The notes under the pieces were generated by a model, which saw only the letters and a program-made list of their open reading frames with translations, had not been told where the DNA came from and did no database searches. The position numbers were made by a program, and so were the translations under genes. Positions 26,361-34,424 of a stretch of 53,715 nt of DNA are shown one piece after another. The stretch spans positions 1 to 53,715 of the forward strand of contig NZ_JAAGMG010000424.1 of the NCBI RefSeq assembly GCF_010548525.1, in the 5' to 3' direction. The DNA is from Streptomyces sp. SID14478 (GTDB lineage Bacteria; Actinomycetota; Actinomycetes; Streptomycetales; Streptomycetaceae). Each line of letters begins with the position of its first letter. The stretch's first letter is position 1.

Positions 26361-27131
26361 TCACGCGGCGGTGCGCTTCTGGCGACGCTCGAGCGCCTGC
26401 GCCGTCTTGCGCCGCGCCGGCGCCAGGACGTCGACGGCCGCGCCGGGACCCTGTCCCGGAGTGGCGCGCCACGCACGCACCTTGTCGGCCGCCTTCGTCA
26501 GCCGGGGGTCGTCGGGTGCGACGGCGACGTAGAACAGCGACTCGTCCGGCGAACGGTCGTCGCCGCCCCAGCGCACGACGCCGTTCAACTCGGCGAGGAT
26601 GTCGCGCACGACGACGAGCTGCTGGGGGAACAACCCGCCCCGCGTGCCCGCCGGGTAGAAGTTCGGGCGGATCTGCACCGCCGTACCGGACGCCTGGTTG
26701 GACTCCGGGCGGCGGGCACGCACCGCGTCCGGGGCCCGCCAGCCGACGACGTCGCCCTTGCGCAGTTCGTCGATCTCGTAGTGGAAGCGCTGCACGACGT
26801 AGACGAGGACGGTCTCCGGCTCGCCCAGGCGCACCTGGACACCGGTGAGCGGAACTCCGGGCACCGGCCGGGTGAAGATCGTGCCGTCCTTGTCGACGAC
26901 CGTCTCGGTCTCCCATCCGTTCGCCGAGCGCACGTCGGCCAGCACGCGCTTGTTGCGCGCCTTGGCCCGCTCGACGGCTCTTCGGATCTCGTCCGAGAAG
27001 GGATCGCGGTCGGCGGCGGCGGCCGGGGCGGCCAGGAAGCGCGCACCGGGCAGCGAGACCGCGGCCGTGGCCGCGGCGATGACCACTGCGCGGGTCAGGA
27101 CGGTGCGGCGCGACACAGGGGACGAGGTCAC
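26361..27131 (-). CDS. Tat-exported M15-peptidase-like protein lacking zinc ligands
   Basis: The 256-residue protein has a Tat signal (SRRTVLTRA, residues 7-15, then a hydrophobic stretch to an AAPAAAA cleavage region near 40). The C-terminal half aligns by eye with M15 D,D-carboxypeptidase-like enzymes. SNQASGTAVQ (144-153) stands where SNHASGTAID is usual, VVRWGGD (185-191) matches, and PDESLFYV (195-202) stands where PDEMHFEI is usual. Thus both His and the Asp ligand are Gln146, Leu199 and Gln153, and zinc hydrolysis is unlikely. It probably binds peptide stems or acts as a partner of the upstream wall enzyme. GTG 27131 overlaps the preceding stop by 4 nt. A Lys/Arg-rich end (RRKTAQALERRQKR) closes it. 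Confidence 0.72.
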   Translation of the reverse strand: MTSSPVSRRTVLTRAVVIAAATAAVSLPGARFLAAPAAAADRDPFSDEIRRAVERAKARNKRVLADVRSANGWETETVVDKDGTIFTRPVPGVPLTGVQVRLGEPETVLVYVVQRFHYEIDELRKGDVVGWRAPDAVRARRPESNQASGTAVQIRPNFYPAGTRGGLFPQQLVVVRDILAELNGVVRWGGDDRSPDESLFYVAVAPDDPRLTKAADKVRAWRATPGQGPGAAVDVLAPARRKTAQALERRQKRTAA

Positions 27132-27616
27132 AGCTTCTTCTCCTTGTTTGCGGGACGGCGGGCAGAGCGAGCGGATTCGAGGACGGCGAGGGCCGTCAGC
27201 GTGACGGCGACGACGGCGAGCCCGGTGAGGGCGGGTGTCACGTATCCGGGCACGGCCGCCTCGTAGGAACCGCCGCCGGTGAGGTGGCACTGCAGTGACG
27301 GCGGCAGGTAGGAGACGCCGTAGCGGTCGACGGCGCCGAACTGCCCGGCGCCGCCCGCACTCCGGCAGGCCTGCGCCGTGCCGGTCTCGTCGAGGAACAG
27401 GTGTACGGCGCCCCACACGTACAGGGCCGCGGCCGCGGCCGCGCTCAAGGCAGCCGCGCCCCGGGCGAGTGCGGCCGGGCCCTCCGTCCGCCGCTCGGCG
27501 GACAGCGTGCTGAACCCGAAGCCGGCCAGGCCGAAGGCGGCCAGGGCTCCGACGAGCACGCACAGGCCGAGCGGCAGGGCCGCCGGGTACTGCGACGCCG
27601 TGGTCAGGGCCGTCAT
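27128..27616 (-). CDS. Three-TM membrane protein with two extracytoplasmic Cys
   Basis: The 162-residue protein has hydrophobic segments at about 11-36, 51-74 and 125-146. The loop 75-122 is predicted outside and holds Cys84 and Cys110, which could pair. The C-terminus is basic (RRPANKEKK). No known family was recognised. It overlaps both neighbours by 4 nt (ATGA at the start, GTGA at the end), so it is made in step with the cell-wall enzyme before it and the Tat protein after it. A role in anchoring, transport or immunity is only inference. Confidence 0.72.
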   Translation of the reverse strand: MTALTTASQYPAALPLGLCVLVGALAAFGLAGFGFSTLSAERRTEGPAALARGAAALSAAAAAALYVWGAVHLFLDETGTAQACRSAGGAGQFGAVDRYGVSYLPPSLQCHLTGGGSYEAAVPGYVTPALTGLAVVAVTLTALAVLESARSARRPANKEKKL

Positions 27617-29865
27617 CCCGCGAGTTGCCGCATGATGCTGTTGTACTTCTCGAAGATCTGGTAGATCGCCATGCGCTTGCCGGCGTCGGCCTCGGCCTGG
27701 TCGCCCCATCCCTGGTAGCGGCGCAGGATCTGGAAGATCTCGTTCTCGGTGTAGTCGAGGCGCATCGACCGCAACGTGGTCTCGCCGCCGGGCGGGTTGC
27801 CCCCTCCGGGCTTGCCGTCGACTCCCCACAGGTGGACGAGGGGCACGGTGCGCATGCTGAAGGCGTTGTCACCGTTCAGCTGCTGCCAGCGCTCCCAGAT
27901 GTCGGCGTCCTTCGTGGGGTCGAGGACCTTGCCCGTGACGAACCCCTTGTCGATGCAGTGGTTCCACGCCCGGATCCCCACGTCGCCGCTGATCTGGGCG
28001 ATGCCCGTCGAGGAGTCCTTGACGATCCCGATCCCGTTGAGGTGGTAGGAGGCGACCTGGTGGTCGACGCCCTGGTCGATGAGGTCGTAGTGCCGCATCT
28101 CCCAGTACGCGGACGTCTGGATCAGCGCCTTGCGCATGTCGTACGCGTTCGACAGCTGGGTCGTCTGCTGGTCGTTGGCCATGATGGTCTCGAAGCACTC
28201 GGTGTGCGTGAACAGCCGTGCGTCCGCACCCGTACCGCCGTCGTCGGCGAAGCCGATGGACCTCATGTACTTGCCGAGGTCGTCGTGGAGGGCCGTGAGG
28301 TAGCCGCCGTCGTACCGGACGTCCGGGCCCGCGGTGCGCGGCGCGTCGAACGAGCCCTGGCCCGTGTCGCGGCCGGAGGCGACGTCGACGTCGATCTCGA
28401 TGGCGCCGGTACCGGAGCCGATCGACCGCGTGACGACCTGGTCGTACGCCCAGTCGGCGGGAAGCGGGTAGCCGAAGTTGCCGGAGAAACCCGAGGACAT
28501 GTCGGAGACGAACGAGGCCGTGGAATGGCCGGCTTCGGACACGCGCATGCACACGTTGCGCGGCCCGTAGACGCCGATCTCGAAGCGCCCGCCGTCATCG
28601 CCGAGCGCGTCCTGGATGCCCTTGAAGTGCGGCAGCACGCTGTCGGTGACCTGGTAGTCGAGCGCGTCGAAGTCGACGGCGAAGAAGATCCGGGTGCCGG
28701 ATCTGAAGCCGTGGTCGAGCGCCGCGTTCACGGCCGCGGCCCCCGCGGCGCGGCCGGCGGCGTAGTTGAAGCCCGTCGCGTCGCGGCCGAACGTCTGGTA
28801 GATCGGGAAGCAGCGCAGCCCGTTGTCGGCGATCGTCTTCAACTCGCCCGGCTGGATGGCCTTTTCCGGCAGCTGGGTGTCATTCGGAATCGGGTTGGTG
28901 AGGTAGCGCCCCACATAAGTGATCCCGGCGGCCTTCAGTGCCTGCGCCCGGGCAGTGGTGATCTTGGTGACGCCGTCGCAGGCCTGCCCGCTGCGGTCCT
29001 GGTCGCCGTAGGAAACGAGCAGTGACGCCCAGGTCGAGAAGTCTCCCTTGCCGGTGACGGGCAGCTTCACGAAACTCTGGAAGTCGCTGGTGGCACCGGA
29101 CAGGGCCGAACTGAAAGTGGAAGTGAAGGAAACCGGACGCTGGTTGAGCACCATCCCGGCGGAGAACAGCTGCACCCACACCCCGGTGGAACCCGAGGCC
29201 ACCGTGTGATCCTTCAGGCCCGACTTCGTCCCCGGACCGAAAACCCCGTTCGCGACGCCGTCGGCCATGCCGAGCTCGTACTGGATGGCGAACAGCATCG
29301 ACTTGGCGACGTCCCGCGAATGGTGGCCGTCACACGGGATGACGTAATAGTCCTTGCGCAGGACGTACTTGCCGTTCAACCACTGCTGGACCGACCGAAT
29401 GGTGCCGGATCCATTGCTGACGGTGACGTAGGCGTCCATGTTGAACAGACCCTTGGCCGTCTTCGGCCATAGCGCGGATCCGGGATAGGTACTGCCCACG
29501 CCCATGTCCTGGTGCAGCTTGGCCACTGCGGCCTTGACCCGGTCGTTGTACTTGCCGTCGATGTCCCCGCCGTCGTACCCCTTGCAGTAAAGGGCGGACT
29601 GGAGGATGCGGCAGAAGTTGGCGGACGGCACGGTCGTCTCGTCCAGCTTGCCGTACTTCTCACCGATGGTGGCGAGGGTGGTGGGCCCGAAGCTGTCCGA
29701 GAGGGCGGTGATTCCCATTTCGTACTGGAGCGCCCTGGTGAGGGCGTACATCACGGTCCAGCTGGTCTGGCCGTTCTCTTCCAGCTTGGATATGCCGAGC
29801 GTCGCACCATTTCCGTAAGTCGTGTTTACGAATTGTTGGGCGCGCAGCACCATTTCATCGGCCAC
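27613..29865 (-). CDS. YbfG-like multidomain wall protein with DUF1906 (Rv2525c-like) domain
   Basis: The 750-residue protein lacks any signal peptide. Residues about 25-70, 80-140 and 150-215 are peptidoglycan-binding-like repeats (ALQYEMGIT..SFGPTT; QYELGMADGVANGVFGPGT). Residues 296-500 form a DUF1906 glycoside-hydrolase-like barrel: ITYVGRYL, FFAVDFDALD, IGVYGP, IEIDVDVA. The tail (520-700) is helical, with DSSTGIAQISGDVGIRAWN, reminiscent of lysozyme-like proteins. Size and order recall B. subtilis YbfG. The Asp residues that act in GH25-type barrels appear present, but activity is untested. GTG 29865 follows AGGAGG by 4 nt, the strongest ribosome site in the region. It is first gene of a three-gene operon inserted between wblA and the PBP gene. 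Confidence 0.82.
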   Translation of the reverse strand: MADEMVLRAQQFVNTTYGNGATLGISKLEENGQTSWTVMYALTRALQYEMGITALSDSFGPTTLATIGEKYGKLDETTVPSANFCRILQSALYCKGYDGGDIDGKYNDRVKAAVAKLHQDMGVGSTYPGSALWPKTAKGLFNMDAYVTVSNGSGTIRSVQQWLNGKYVLRKDYYVIPCDGHHSRDVAKSMLFAIQYELGMADGVANGVFGPGTKSGLKDHTVASGSTGVWVQLFSAGMVLNQRPVSFTSTFSSALSGATSDFQSFVKLPVTGKGDFSTWASLLVSYGDQDRSGQACDGVTKITTARAQALKAAGITYVGRYLTNPIPNDTQLPEKAIQPGELKTIADNGLRCFPIYQTFGRDATGFNYAAGRAAGAAAVNAALDHGFRSGTRIFFAVDFDALDYQVTDSVLPHFKGIQDALGDDGGRFEIGVYGPRNVCMRVSEAGHSTASFVSDMSSGFSGNFGYPLPADWAYDQVVTRSIGSGTGAIEIDVDVASGRDTGQGSFDAPRTAGPDVRYDGGYLTALHDDLGKYMRSIGFADDGGTGADARLFTHTECFETIMANDQQTTQLSNAYDMRKALIQTSAYWEMRHYDLIDQGVDHQVASYHLNGIGIVKDSSTGIAQISGDVGIRAWNHCIDKGFVTGKVLDPTKDADIWERWQQLNGDNAFSMRTVPLVHLWGVDGKPGGGNPPGGETTLRSMRLDYTENEIFQILRRYQGWGDQAEADAGKRMAIYQIFEKYNSIMRQLAG

Positions 29866-29904
29866 GAATCCTCCTGTTACCCAATGAACATTGCGACGCC
29901 GGTG

Positions 29905-29933
29905 ATCTTGTGCCCTGAATCACCGCAGGTCAA
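29905..29933 (-). promoter_or_regulatory. SigA-type promoter of the DUF1906 operon
   Basis: On the minus strand TTGACC (29933-29928) and CAAGAT (29910-29905) are 17 bp apart. This predicts a start near 29898 and a leader of about 33 nt before GTG 29865. The rest of 29866-30199 is comparatively AT-rich and holds no gene I can support. Confidence 0.55.
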
Positions 29934-30199
29934 GTCCGGTATGGCCCGGAATACTCGTGTCTGGAGAGCAAGATTCTCCGGATGTGTGCCGCAACCGTGA
30001 CATGATCGATGCGGAACGTCTCCCCAACCATCAACCCGTCTCGTGCGTCTATTTGGCATTCCCGTCGGGGTCGTCGGGACACCGTCTTGACAATGCAAAT
30101 ACGAGCATGATCTCTTTGCGGCGCCGACAGGTTTCACCAGCAGGTGGGACAGGTGAGAGCCAGGCTGGATTTAGCGTTCACTGATTGAGTGGTAAAAAA

Positions 30200-30814
30200 A
30201 TGAGCCCTGCGGAGTTCACGGGAATCATTCGGCGGCGAATTTCCCACTCCCCCGCCCTCGCGATCGGCCTGTTGGCGATGGTGGCCGGCACCAGCGCATG
30301 CGGCGGCGCCACGGAGGGCGAAGCGCACAAGAACGCCCCGGCGCCCTCGGCGCGCGTGATCACCATGCGCCTCGACGCCGCGATGGAAAAGACCGCGGAC
30401 CAGGGAAAAGGCTTTGCGCTGCGTGACGCGACAAGCCTGGGCCGGTACATCAGCCCGGCCGGCGCCAAGAACTTCAAGACGTGTTTCGAACGGGACAAGC
30501 CGAAGCTGAGCGCCGTGGAGATATTCGTCGTCCGCCGGCCCGAGACGTGCCCGTCACGCATCGGAGGCGCGATTCCTCCCGAGCAGGTTCCCGCGGTGAC
30601 CGGAATGGACGTGCGCACCGCGGCCGAGCGACTCGTCGCCCTCGGGTACGACCCGAAGCACATAAGCGTCGACGCCGAGCAGCAGGACGGTCACAAGGCA
30701 AAGGGAACGCACTGGTCGTGGAAAGTCTGCGCACAGACTCCCGCCGCAGGCACCCCTTTCTCAGCGAAAGCAATGCCGAAAGTGACGGTCAGATCCGCCT
30801 GCTCGGCCGACTGA
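30200..30814 (+). CDS. Secreted PASTA-like domain protein
   Basis: The 204-residue protein has an N-terminal signal (ALAIGLLAMVAGTSACGG). The Cys after GTSA could be lipidated, but the lipobox is weak. The C-terminal 70 residues (VTGMDVRTAAERLVALGY ... VCAQTPAAGTPF ... VTVRSAC) look like a PASTA module with a Cys pair. PASTA modules bind muropeptides or beta-lactams. The middle region (45-130) is unrecognised. ATG 30200 is chosen over TTG 30185; GAGTGG precedes it. It lies next to wall-related genes, so an envelope role is inferred. Confidence 0.7.
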   Translation: MSPAEFTGIIRRRISHSPALAIGLLAMVAGTSACGGATEGEAHKNAPAPSARVITMRLDAAMEKTADQGKGFALRDATSLGRYISPAGAKNFKTCFERDKPKLSAVEIFVVRRPETCPSRIGGAIPPEQVPAVTGMDVRTAAERLVALGYDPKHISVDAEQQDGHKAKGTHWSWKVCAQTPAAGTPFSAKAMPKVTVRSACSAD

Positions 30815-30856
30815 ACCCGCACCAACCACATCACAGCAGAAGACCGAGGTAACAGC

Positions 30857-31249
30857 ATGCGTTTTCCGAAGCGCGCAGCGATGATCGTTCCGATCGCGGC
30901 GGCACTCACCCTGGGAATGGCGTCGACCGCCAGCGCCGGAACGGACTGCACCGACTACTCCGACAACGGCGGAGCAAAGGTGACGTTCAAGGCCTACGGC
31001 GAACACCTGCTGGTCACTGATGTCTTCGGGGACTACCACTCCGCCGTCGGCGGAATAGAGATCTACGGCGACGGCCACTACTACTACTGGAACCGGGACG
31101 GAAAGGGCACGACGCGCGACGTCAACCTCTCCATCACGGACGGAACGTCGGTCATCGTCAATGCCTTCCTCGGGGACTGGGAAGGCACCCCCAGCGGCGG
31201 CATCTCCTGGAATTCCAACGTCGTCAGCAACGCCCAGGGCGTCGCCTGA
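30857..31249 (+). CDS. Small secreted beta-rich protein, unknown
   Basis: The 130-residue protein has a clear Sec signal peptide (MRFPKRAAMIVPIAAALTLG to about ASAG). The mature part, about 103 residues, is rich in Gly, Asp and Tyr (GDGHYYYWNRDGKGTTRD) with alternating strands. It is probably a small beta-sandwich. No family was recognised. It follows the PASTA-like gene by 42 bp and is followed by a strong terminator, so the two may form one operon. Confidence 0.75.
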   Translation: MRFPKRAAMIVPIAAALTLGMASTASAGTDCTDYSDNGGAKVTFKAYGEHLLVTDVFGDYHSAVGGIEIYGDGHYYYWNRDGKGTTRDVNLSITDGTSVIVNAFLGDWEGTPSGGISWNSNVVSNAQGVA

Positions 31250-31260
31250 TTCCCCGCCTC

Positions 31261-31299
31261 CCGTGAGGGCCCGTCAGCTCTGCCGACGGGCCCTCACGG
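31261..31299 (+). terminator. Terminator after the secreted protein gene
   Basis: A perfect 15-bp stem (CCGTGAGGGCCCGTC and its complement) with a 9-nt loop begins 11 bp after the stop. Confidence 0.85.
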
Positions 31300-31399
31300 G
31301 CGTGCGCAATCACCCCTATAGCAACCGAATACGGTCACGATCCCGCACCCGAACATCCCGATGGCGCATCGCTCCCGCGGAACGCTCCGGTCTACGGAT

Positions 31400-31405
31400 T
31401 AGGCT
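31400..31405 (+). promoter_or_regulatory. -10 hexamer TAGGCT of the PBP gene
   Basis: TAGGCT ends 6 nt before ATG 31412 and no Shine-Dalgarno sequence is present, indicating a leaderless transcript. Confidence 0.6.
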
Positions 31406-31411
31406 GCCCCC

Positions 31412-33667
31412 ATGGGAAAGAAGCGCTCGGCAGGTAGCGGCGGCGGACTGTCGCCGGCCCAACAGGCCGCAAAGTTCCTCGGCGTCAGTGTCCTCGCCGG
31501 CGCCGTGCTCGCCGGCATCGCCCTGCCCGCGGCGGGCGCGCTCGGCCTCGCGGCCAAGGGATCGGTCGAGGGGTTCGACGAGATCCCCGCCAACCTGAAG
31601 ACCCCGCCGCTGAGTCAGCGCACCACGATCCTGGACAACCAGGGCGGCAAGATCGCCACCGTCTACTCGCGCGACCGCACCGTGGTCCCGCTCGACGACA
31701 TCTCGCCGTACATGCAAAAGGCGCTCGTCGCCATCGAGGACTCCCGCTTCTACGAGCACGGGGCGGTCGACGCGAAGGGCATCCTGCGCGCCATCAACGC
31801 CAACGCGCGCGACGGCGGCGTCTCCCAGGGCGCCTCGACCCTCACCCAGCAGTACGTGAAGAACGTCTTCATCGAGGAGGCCGGCGACGACCCGACGAAG
31901 GTCGCACAGGCCACCCAGCAGACGATCGGCCGCAAGGTCCGCGAGCTCAAGTACGCGATCCAGGTCGAGGACGAGCTCGGCAAGAAGAAGATCCTCGCCA
32001 ACTACCTGAACATCACGTACTTCGGGCAGCAGGCGTACGGCGTCGAGGCCGCCGCCCAGCGGTACTTCTCCAAGCCGGCCAAGGACCTGAACATCCAGGA
32101 GTCCGCGCTCCTCGCCGGCATCGTGCAGTCGCCGAGCCGCTACGACCCCATCAACGACGAGGCCGAGGCGAAGAAGCGGCGCAACGTCGTGCTCCAGCGC
32201 ATGGCCGAGGTGCACGACATCTCGCCGTCCGAGGCCGAGAAGGCCAAGGAGACCCCGCTCGGCCTCAAGGTCAGCACGCCGCAGAACGGGTGCATCACGG
32301 CGGTCAAGGGCGCGGCCTTCTTCTGCGACTACGTCCGGGAGGTCTTCCTCAAGGAGCCGGTCTTCGGCAAGACGAAAGAAGCCCGCGCGAAGGTCTGGAA
32401 CCGGGGCGGTCTGACGATCAAGACCACGCTCGACCCGCAGTCGCAGGACTCGGTCCAGGCGGCCATAAAGGCGAACGTCTACAAGACGGACAAGGTCGCC
32501 ACGGCGGTCACGCTCGTCGAGCCCGGCACCGGCAAGATCCTCGGCATGGGCCAGTCGAAGTCGTACGGCACCGACAACAAGAAGAACGAGACGGTGCTCA
32601 ACTACTCCGTCAACGCGGCGTACAACGGCTCCGGCTACGGATTCCCGACCGGTTCGACGTTCAAGCCGTTCCTGGCGGCGGCGGCCCTGGAGAAGGGCAC
32701 GCCGATCTCGCAGCAGTACCCGGCCCCGTACCAGATGCCGTACCCCAAGCGCGTGCAGTCGTGCAGCGGCAAGCCGTGGGTCAACGACAGCAACTACCAG
32801 GTGGAGAACGAGAACGAGTCGGAGGTCGGCCCCTATCGCCTCAAGGAGGCGATGGAGAAGTCCATCAACACGTACTTCGTGCAGATGCTCGGCGACACCG
32901 GCATGTGCCCGGTCGTCCAGATGACCGACAAGCTGGGCGTGGTGCAGGGCAACGGCACCAAGGTCGACGAGGTGCCCTCCTCGATGACCCTCGGTTCGAC
33001 GGGTCTGTCGCCGCTGACCATGGCATCCGCGTACGCCGCGTTCGCCAACGAGGGCACGTACTGCACGCCGATCGCCATCGAGTCGATCACCGACACCACC
33101 AACGGCAAGTCGCTGGGCGTGCCGAAGACGCAGTGCTCGCGCGCCATGTCGACGGAGACCGCGGACAAGATCAATACGCTGCTCAGCGGCGTGACCGACT
33201 CCGGTACGGGCAAGCAGGCCGGTCTCCAGGACCGGGCCAACGCCGGCAAGACCGGTACCACCGACGGCCGCAAGAACGCCTGGTTCGTCGGCTACACGCC
33301 GAACCTGTCCGGCGCCGTCTGGGTCGGCAGCGCCCTGCAGAACGTCGAGATGGAGGACATCACCATCGGCGGCACGTACCACGACAAGGTCTTCGGCGCC
33401 GACACCCCCGGCCCGATCTGGCGCAGCGCCATGACGGGCGCCCTGTCCAACAAGCCCGCGCCCGGCTTCACCCTCGTCAACATCCCGGACCCCGACAAGG
33501 GCAAGGACAAGGACAAGGGTCAGGACCAGGGCCAGGGCCAGGACGACGGCAAGCCCGGTGGCGGCGGCCACGGCGGCGGCGACCCGCTCCCCGGCATCTC
33601 GATCCCGCCCGGCCTGATCGGCGGGAACGACGGCGGGAACGACGGCGGTGGTGGCTGGGGCCGCTGA
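31412..33667 (+). CDS. Bifunctional class A penicillin-binding protein (PonA2-like)
   Basis: The 751-residue protein has a short cytoplasmic start and one membrane span (about 25-50). The GT51 glycosyltransferase domain (about 80-260) shows EDSRFYEHGAVD, QGASTLTQQYVKN and KKKILANYLN. The transpeptidase domain (about 335-640) shows STFK (active Ser), SIN and KTGTTDGRKNAW. It polymerises and cross-links peptidoglycan outside the membrane. The C-terminus is a Gly/Asp/Lys-rich unstructured tail with no PASTA module, unlike some PonA2 proteins. It corresponds to S. coelicolor SCO3580 and Rv3682. Transcription is leaderless. Confidence 0.95.
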   Translation: MGKKRSAGSGGGLSPAQQAAKFLGVSVLAGAVLAGIALPAAGALGLAAKGSVEGFDEIPANLKTPPLSQRTTILDNQGGKIATVYSRDRTVVPLDDISPYMQKALVAIEDSRFYEHGAVDAKGILRAINANARDGGVSQGASTLTQQYVKNVFIEEAGDDPTKVAQATQQTIGRKVRELKYAIQVEDELGKKKILANYLNITYFGQQAYGVEAAAQRYFSKPAKDLNIQESALLAGIVQSPSRYDPINDEAEAKKRRNVVLQRMAEVHDISPSEAEKAKETPLGLKVSTPQNGCITAVKGAAFFCDYVREVFLKEPVFGKTKEARAKVWNRGGLTIKTTLDPQSQDSVQAAIKANVYKTDKVATAVTLVEPGTGKILGMGQSKSYGTDNKKNETVLNYSVNAAYNGSGYGFPTGSTFKPFLAAAALEKGTPISQQYPAPYQMPYPKRVQSCSGKPWVNDSNYQVENENESEVGPYRLKEAMEKSINTYFVQMLGDTGMCPVVQMTDKLGVVQGNGTKVDEVPSSMTLGSTGLSPLTMASAYAAFANEGTYCTPIAIESITDTTNGKSLGVPKTQCSRAMSTETADKINTLLSGVTDSGTGKQAGLQDRANAGKTGTTDGRKNAWFVGYTPNLSGAVWVGSALQNVEMEDITIGGTYHDKVFGADTPGPIWRSAMTGALSNKPAPGFTLVNIPDPDKGKDKDKGQDQGQGQDDGKPGGGGHGGGDPLPGISIPPGLIGGNDGGNDGGGGWGR

Positions 33668-33691
33668 GGTCCCTGAGACCTCGTCAGGCGA

Positions 33692-33742
33692 GAACGTGTG
33701 AGAGGGGCGCCCCGGTCTTCGGGGCGCCCCTCTCACACGTTC
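33692..33742. terminator. 23-bp hairpin terminator between convergent genes
   Basis: Perfect arms of 23 bp with a 5-nt loop form one of the strongest hairpins in the window. It lies between the PBP gene and the convergent YqeY gene. Positions 33743-33883 hold short repeats (CTGCGTCTACGCA twice, ACGACGCCGG twice) and no gene. Confidence 0.9.
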
Positions 33743-33883
33743 ACTCACCCAGGGCGTCGGCGTCTGCGCACGTCCAGGACGTCTCCTCCTGCGTCTACGC
33801 ATCCTGCGCCGCGCCCGCGCATCCTGCGTCTACGCACGCGTTCTCCGCACACGACGCCGGCCGATGCACACGACGCCGGGCGG

Positions 33884-34348
33884 TCAGCCCGCGAGCAGCC
33901 GCTTCACCGTCGCGGCGACCCGGCCGCCCTCGGCGCGGCCCGCGATCTTCGGGTTCGCGATCTTCATGACCTGGCCCATGGCACGCGGTCCCTCCGCGCC
34001 GGCCGCCCTGGCCTCCTCGACGGCCTGGCCGACGATCTGCTCCAACTCGGCGTCGCTGAGCGGCTGCGGCAGGTACACGGCGAGGATCTCGCCTTCCGCC
34101 AGCTCACGGGCGGCGGACTCGGCACGCCCGCCCTTCTCGAAGGCGTCCGCGGCCTCGCGGCGCTTCTTCGCCTCCTTCGCGATCACCTTCTGTACCTCGT
34201 CGTCGGAGAGCTCGCGCTTCTCCTTGCCCGCGACCTCCTGGTTCGTGATCGCGGAGAGGGTCAGCCGGAGCGTCGAGGAGCGCAGCTCATCGCGTCCCCG
34301 GATCGCGGCGTTGAGGTCGTCCTGCAGCTTCGACTTGAGCGTGGTCAT
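33884..34348 (-). CDS. GatB/YqeY-domain protein
   Basis: The 154-residue protein (MTTLKSKLQDDLNAAIRGRD) is a stand-alone GatB/YqeY domain, the tRNA-contacting tail of amidotransferase GatB. The conserved part EILAVYLPQPLSDAEL lies near residue 85 and AMGQVMK near 125. The cellular role of free YqeY proteins is unclear. GACAAT ends 6 nt before ATG 34348, pointing to a leaderless transcript. It is divergent from the phosphoesterase gene. Confidence 0.9.
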   Translation of the reverse strand: MTTLKSKLQDDLNAAIRGRDELRSSTLRLTLSAITNQEVAGKEKRELSDDEVQKVIAKEAKKRREAADAFEKGGRAESAARELAEGEILAVYLPQPLSDAELEQIVGQAVEEARAAGAEGPRAMGQVMKIANPKIAGRAEGGRVAATVKRLLAG

Positions 34349-34424
34349 GCCTCGATTGTCGCAGGTACGAAGGCGTCGGCGCCCGCCGATTTCCGGTGCG
34401 GGGCGGGTCTGACACGATGGGCAC

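Noticed and set aside
26080-26532. 150-codon plus-strand frame in the wblA upstream region
   Set aside because: It runs across the operon terminator and into the antisense of the M15-like gene, with poor codon bias; treated as a shadow.
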